26,234 nt of DNA, from the NCBI GenBank assembly GCA_035532215.1, contig DATKRK010000331.1, positions 1 to 26,234 of the forward strand, in the 5' to 3' direction. The first letter of the stretch is position 1; every line of letters starts with the position of its first letter. Positions 24,385 through 26,234 of this stretch are shown piece after piece. The notes beneath the pieces are model-generated. The model ran no database searches and was not told the DNA's origin. It saw nothing but the letters and a program-made list of their open reading frames with translations. Source of the stretch: JAICIG01 sp035532215 (GTDB lineage Bacteria; Planctomycetota; Planctomycetia; Pirellulales; JAICIG01). The position numbers and the translations under genes were made by a program.

Positions 24385-24455
24385 CACGGCAAAACGCGAC
24401 GCGGACGTCTCGCCGGCGCGCCTTTCGCCGGTTCCGTCCGCGCCGCGTCGCCGTG
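24385..24455 (-). terminator. Probable terminator after the coiled-coil gene
   Basis: On the minus strand, just after the coiled-coil gene's stop, GC-rich arms around CGCGACGCGGACG (24395-24407) and CGTCCGCG (24435-24442), with outer CACGGC/GCCGTG pairs (24385-24390 with 24450-24455), can form an imperfect long stem. On the minus strand GTTTT occurs at the 3' side of the inner stem. The T-run is short, so efficiency is uncertain. Confidence 0.4.
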
Positions 24456-24467
24456 CATCCCTTCCGC

Positions 24468-25760
24468 CTAATCCAACTCGATTCCGTCGCGGCTCGCTTC
24501 GTTTTCGGCCGAGGACGCCGACGAATCGTGATCTTCGGCGTCGCGCTCGACGGCGGCGGGCTTCTTGGCGAACCGGGCGGCCCGCTCGCCCGCCACGACT
24601 CTCGCCGCCTGCCGCAGTTCGACCGGGCTCAGCCGCCGCAGGTTCGCCAGGTCGGCCAGCGGCTTGAGTGCGTTCATGGTGCGCTCCACGGTGGGTTCGA
24701 TCAAGACGATTTCGACTAGCCAGCGGCGCACGCCCTCGAATTGACGCATGGCGTCTTGCAGTTGGTTGTGCAAGTCGGAGGTCAACTCCAACGTCTCCAC
24801 CGCATCGGCCAGGTCGCCCGTTTGCGCCAAAACCTGATCTTTCAGCGAAAGCAGCCCGTCGAGGCTGGTCTGCGCCGCCGCCAGGCTATCGGCCTGCCCG
24901 TACAACCGCTCGCGGATCTTGATCAACTCATCGAGCGCTTCGCGGGCTCGCTCAGGCCGCTCGAAATCGTTGCCGCAGAGGATCGACTCCTTGATGGCGA
25001 CGAGTTCTTCGCTGGCGTCTCGCGCCTGGGCGGCCTGCTCGGCCCCGGCGATCACGCCTTCGTGCAGCCGTCGAAACTCGCCGACCGCCTCGACGGCCTG
25101 GCGGGCGGCGTCCTGCTCGGCCAAAGTGCGCGACTCGAGTTCGATCAGGCTTTCCAACGTGCGCCGGGCTTCGCTGATTCGCGGCGCTTCGGCTTCGGCC
25201 AGCTCGCGCAAGCGGGCGAATTCCGCCAGCACGCTTTGGGCCGAGACGATGTAGTTGTACTGACCGATCATTCGCTCTTGCAAATTGGCGAGCTTGTCGA
25301 CGGCGTCGAACACGTCGGCGCTCTCCTCGCGGGCCTGGATGGCTTCGGCTCGCAACTCGCCTCGCAGATCGGCAAGCGCGTCGAGCGAGGCTCGGGCCTG
25401 GACCGTCGAATCTTGCCCGTCGATGAGTCGCCCCTGGAGCGACTTGATTTCCTCCAGGGCGTCGGCGGCAGCCTGCGCCCGGCGGCCTTGTTCGGCAAGC
25501 GCACTGAGCAGTTCTCCCGTCTTCGCCGCCTGATTGGTTTGCCCCGCCAATTTCTTTACGCCCCGTTCCAAGTGGCCCATCTGAACCTGCAACCGTGAGA
25601 ACTGCTGAGTCAGCGGTCGCGTGACCCCGATATGCAGCACGGCCAGACCGAGAGCAAAGCCTGTAGCGAACATGGCCCAACTCCGTAGCCGATTCGGTTG
25701 TTCCGAGAGCGCGCCATCCTTGGCGCCGTATGAATCCCTTGTGTCGGTAGTATTGTGCAA
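24468..25760 (-). CDS. Membrane-anchored coiled-coil protein with about ten 25-residue repeats
   Basis: A 430-residue protein of unknown function. One membrane segment (about 28-46, WAMFATGFALGLAVLHIGV) is followed by a long helical region. From residue 98 to about 340 the sequence repeats every 23-26 residues, about ten times, with the pattern A-x-x-(A/S)-L-x-x-L-x-x-L-(K/R)-x-x-(L)-x-x-Q. Examples are ALEEIKSLQGRLIDGQ, SLDALADLRGEL, ALDELIKIRERLYGQ and SLDGLLSLKDQVLAQ. This should form a long spectrin- or tropomyosin-like rod. The C-terminal tail (390-430) is acidic and disordered. The start is a TTG at 25760 with AGGAG nine bases before it. It might be a cell-envelope scaffold; no known family was recognised. 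Confidence 0.75.
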   Translation of the reverse strand: MHNTTDTRDSYGAKDGALSEQPNRLRSWAMFATGFALGLAVLHIGVTRPLTQQFSRLQVQMGHLERGVKKLAGQTNQAAKTGELLSALAEQGRRAQAAADALEEIKSLQGRLIDGQDSTVQARASLDALADLRGELRAEAIQAREESADVFDAVDKLANLQERMIGQYNYIVSAQSVLAEFARLRELAEAEAPRISEARRTLESLIELESRTLAEQDAARQAVEAVGEFRRLHEGVIAGAEQAAQARDASEELVAIKESILCGNDFERPERAREALDELIKIRERLYGQADSLAAAQTSLDGLLSLKDQVLAQTGDLADAVETLELTSDLHNQLQDAMRQFEGVRRWLVEIVLIEPTVERTMNALKPLADLANLRRLSPVELRQAARVVAGERAARFAKKPAAVERDAEDHDSSASSAENEASRDGIELD

Positions 25761-26234
25761 GGCGTTTGTCTCCTACCAAACTGAGATGAATCGTCGTCCG
25801 TTGCGAGATTGGTCAGTAAGACCCTGGTTTGACATATCGACCAGCTCAACGCTGTTTATCGAGTCTTTGTAAGTTGCTTATGTTGACGAAAACGCGCGAA
25901 CGAGGCCGAATTCTACGGCTTTTTCTGTGCATCTTGGCTTTCGAGCGGGCCGTTGAAAAAAAACTGCTCGGACTTAAGGGCACAAGCCAGCGGAAGTTTA
26001 AGCTCGCCATGCCTCGACGTTGAGAAAAATGGGACTTCAACCTCTGAAAAAACACGGATCACACTGATATTTGGATGTTCTTCCCTACGTGCAATCCGTA
26101 CTACAAACGTTCTATTTCTCCGCGTCTCGCGAAGATTTATGGGGCGAGTTGGCGGGGGGCGAGCCACGGATGAAACACGGATCGAACACGGATCGGACAT
26201 GGTGTTTTCCAATTCGGCTCCTCACCGGCGTCTC
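25761..26234. other. Non-coding right end with CACGGAT repeats
   Basis: No convincing gene: frames here are short with poor codon bias, and the DNA is less GC-rich than the rest. The stretch 26051-26075 contains one degenerate CACGGAT pair. The stretch 26162-26193 holds three CACGGAT units (ending CACGGATCGAACACGGAT) and is a 32-base reverse-complement match to 18285-18316. Promoters for the coiled-coil gene must lie at the left of this stretch, but none is clear. Confidence 0.6.

Noticed and set aside
25829..26212. Small frames at the right end
   Set aside because: Short, poor codon bias, and they run through CACGGAT repeats.

Overview
The window is high-GC DNA whose gene content points to a planctomycete, most likely of the Pirellulales group. 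The indicators are three tandem DUF1501 proteins with Tat-like N-termini, a secreted Ig-like/DUF1549/DUF1553 protein with CxxCH-type cysteines, a PPC-domain secreted protein, and a secreted terpene-cyclase-fold protein carrying a CxxCH motif. This assignment rests on family recognition only; no rRNA or tRNA gene was seen.

Layout. (1) 1-3369, mostly +: the tail of an unidentified gene, a large compound palindrome, a radical SAM enzyme translationally coupled to a flavin-halogenase-like FAD enzyme, and a toxin-antitoxin pair whose toxin has lost its middle. (2) 3397-7720, minus: three DUF1501 genes, the last two close paralogues. (3) 7998-14102, plus, divergent from the DUF1501 block: Ig-like/DUF1549/DUF1553 protein, PPC-domain protein, and cyclase-like CxxCH protein. 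All six products of blocks 2-3 look exported. (4) 14369-19282, minus: in transcription order aguB, aguA, a fused substrate-binding/permease protein and its ABC ATPase. This suggests polar amino-acid (perhaps arginine or agmatine) uptake next to agmatine-to-putrescine conversion. (5) 19539-22747, plus: bioD alone, a C-terminal fragment resembling a radical SAM protein, then a NagB-like/PIG-L deacetylase-like gene pair. (6) 22942-26234: a small lipoprotein, a convergent SDR oxidoreductase, a membrane-anchored coiled-coil protein with about ten 25-residue repeats, and a non-coding right end.

The second theme is the gaps between genes. Most hold a palindrome or inverted repeat, of many unrelated sequence types: CACGGAT arrays, CCAGGCATTTATGCCTGG, CTCTCCC/GGGAGAGGG, TTTTCGCGGAGCGAAAA, RTCGGAR heptamers and others. 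Some recur inside the window (one 32-nt identity between 18285-18316 and 26162-26193; three copies of the CTCTCCC element). Several lie against gene ends and appear to have altered coding sequence: the N-termini of the PPC protein and AguA, and the start of the radical SAM fragment. No transposase, integrase, CRISPR array or phage gene was seen.

The most promising unexplained biology is the radical SAM/halogenase-like pair, the NagB-like protein that appears to lack the usual catalytic Asp beside a PIG-L deacetylase, and the exported DUF1501/DUF1549/PPC/cyclase-like block.
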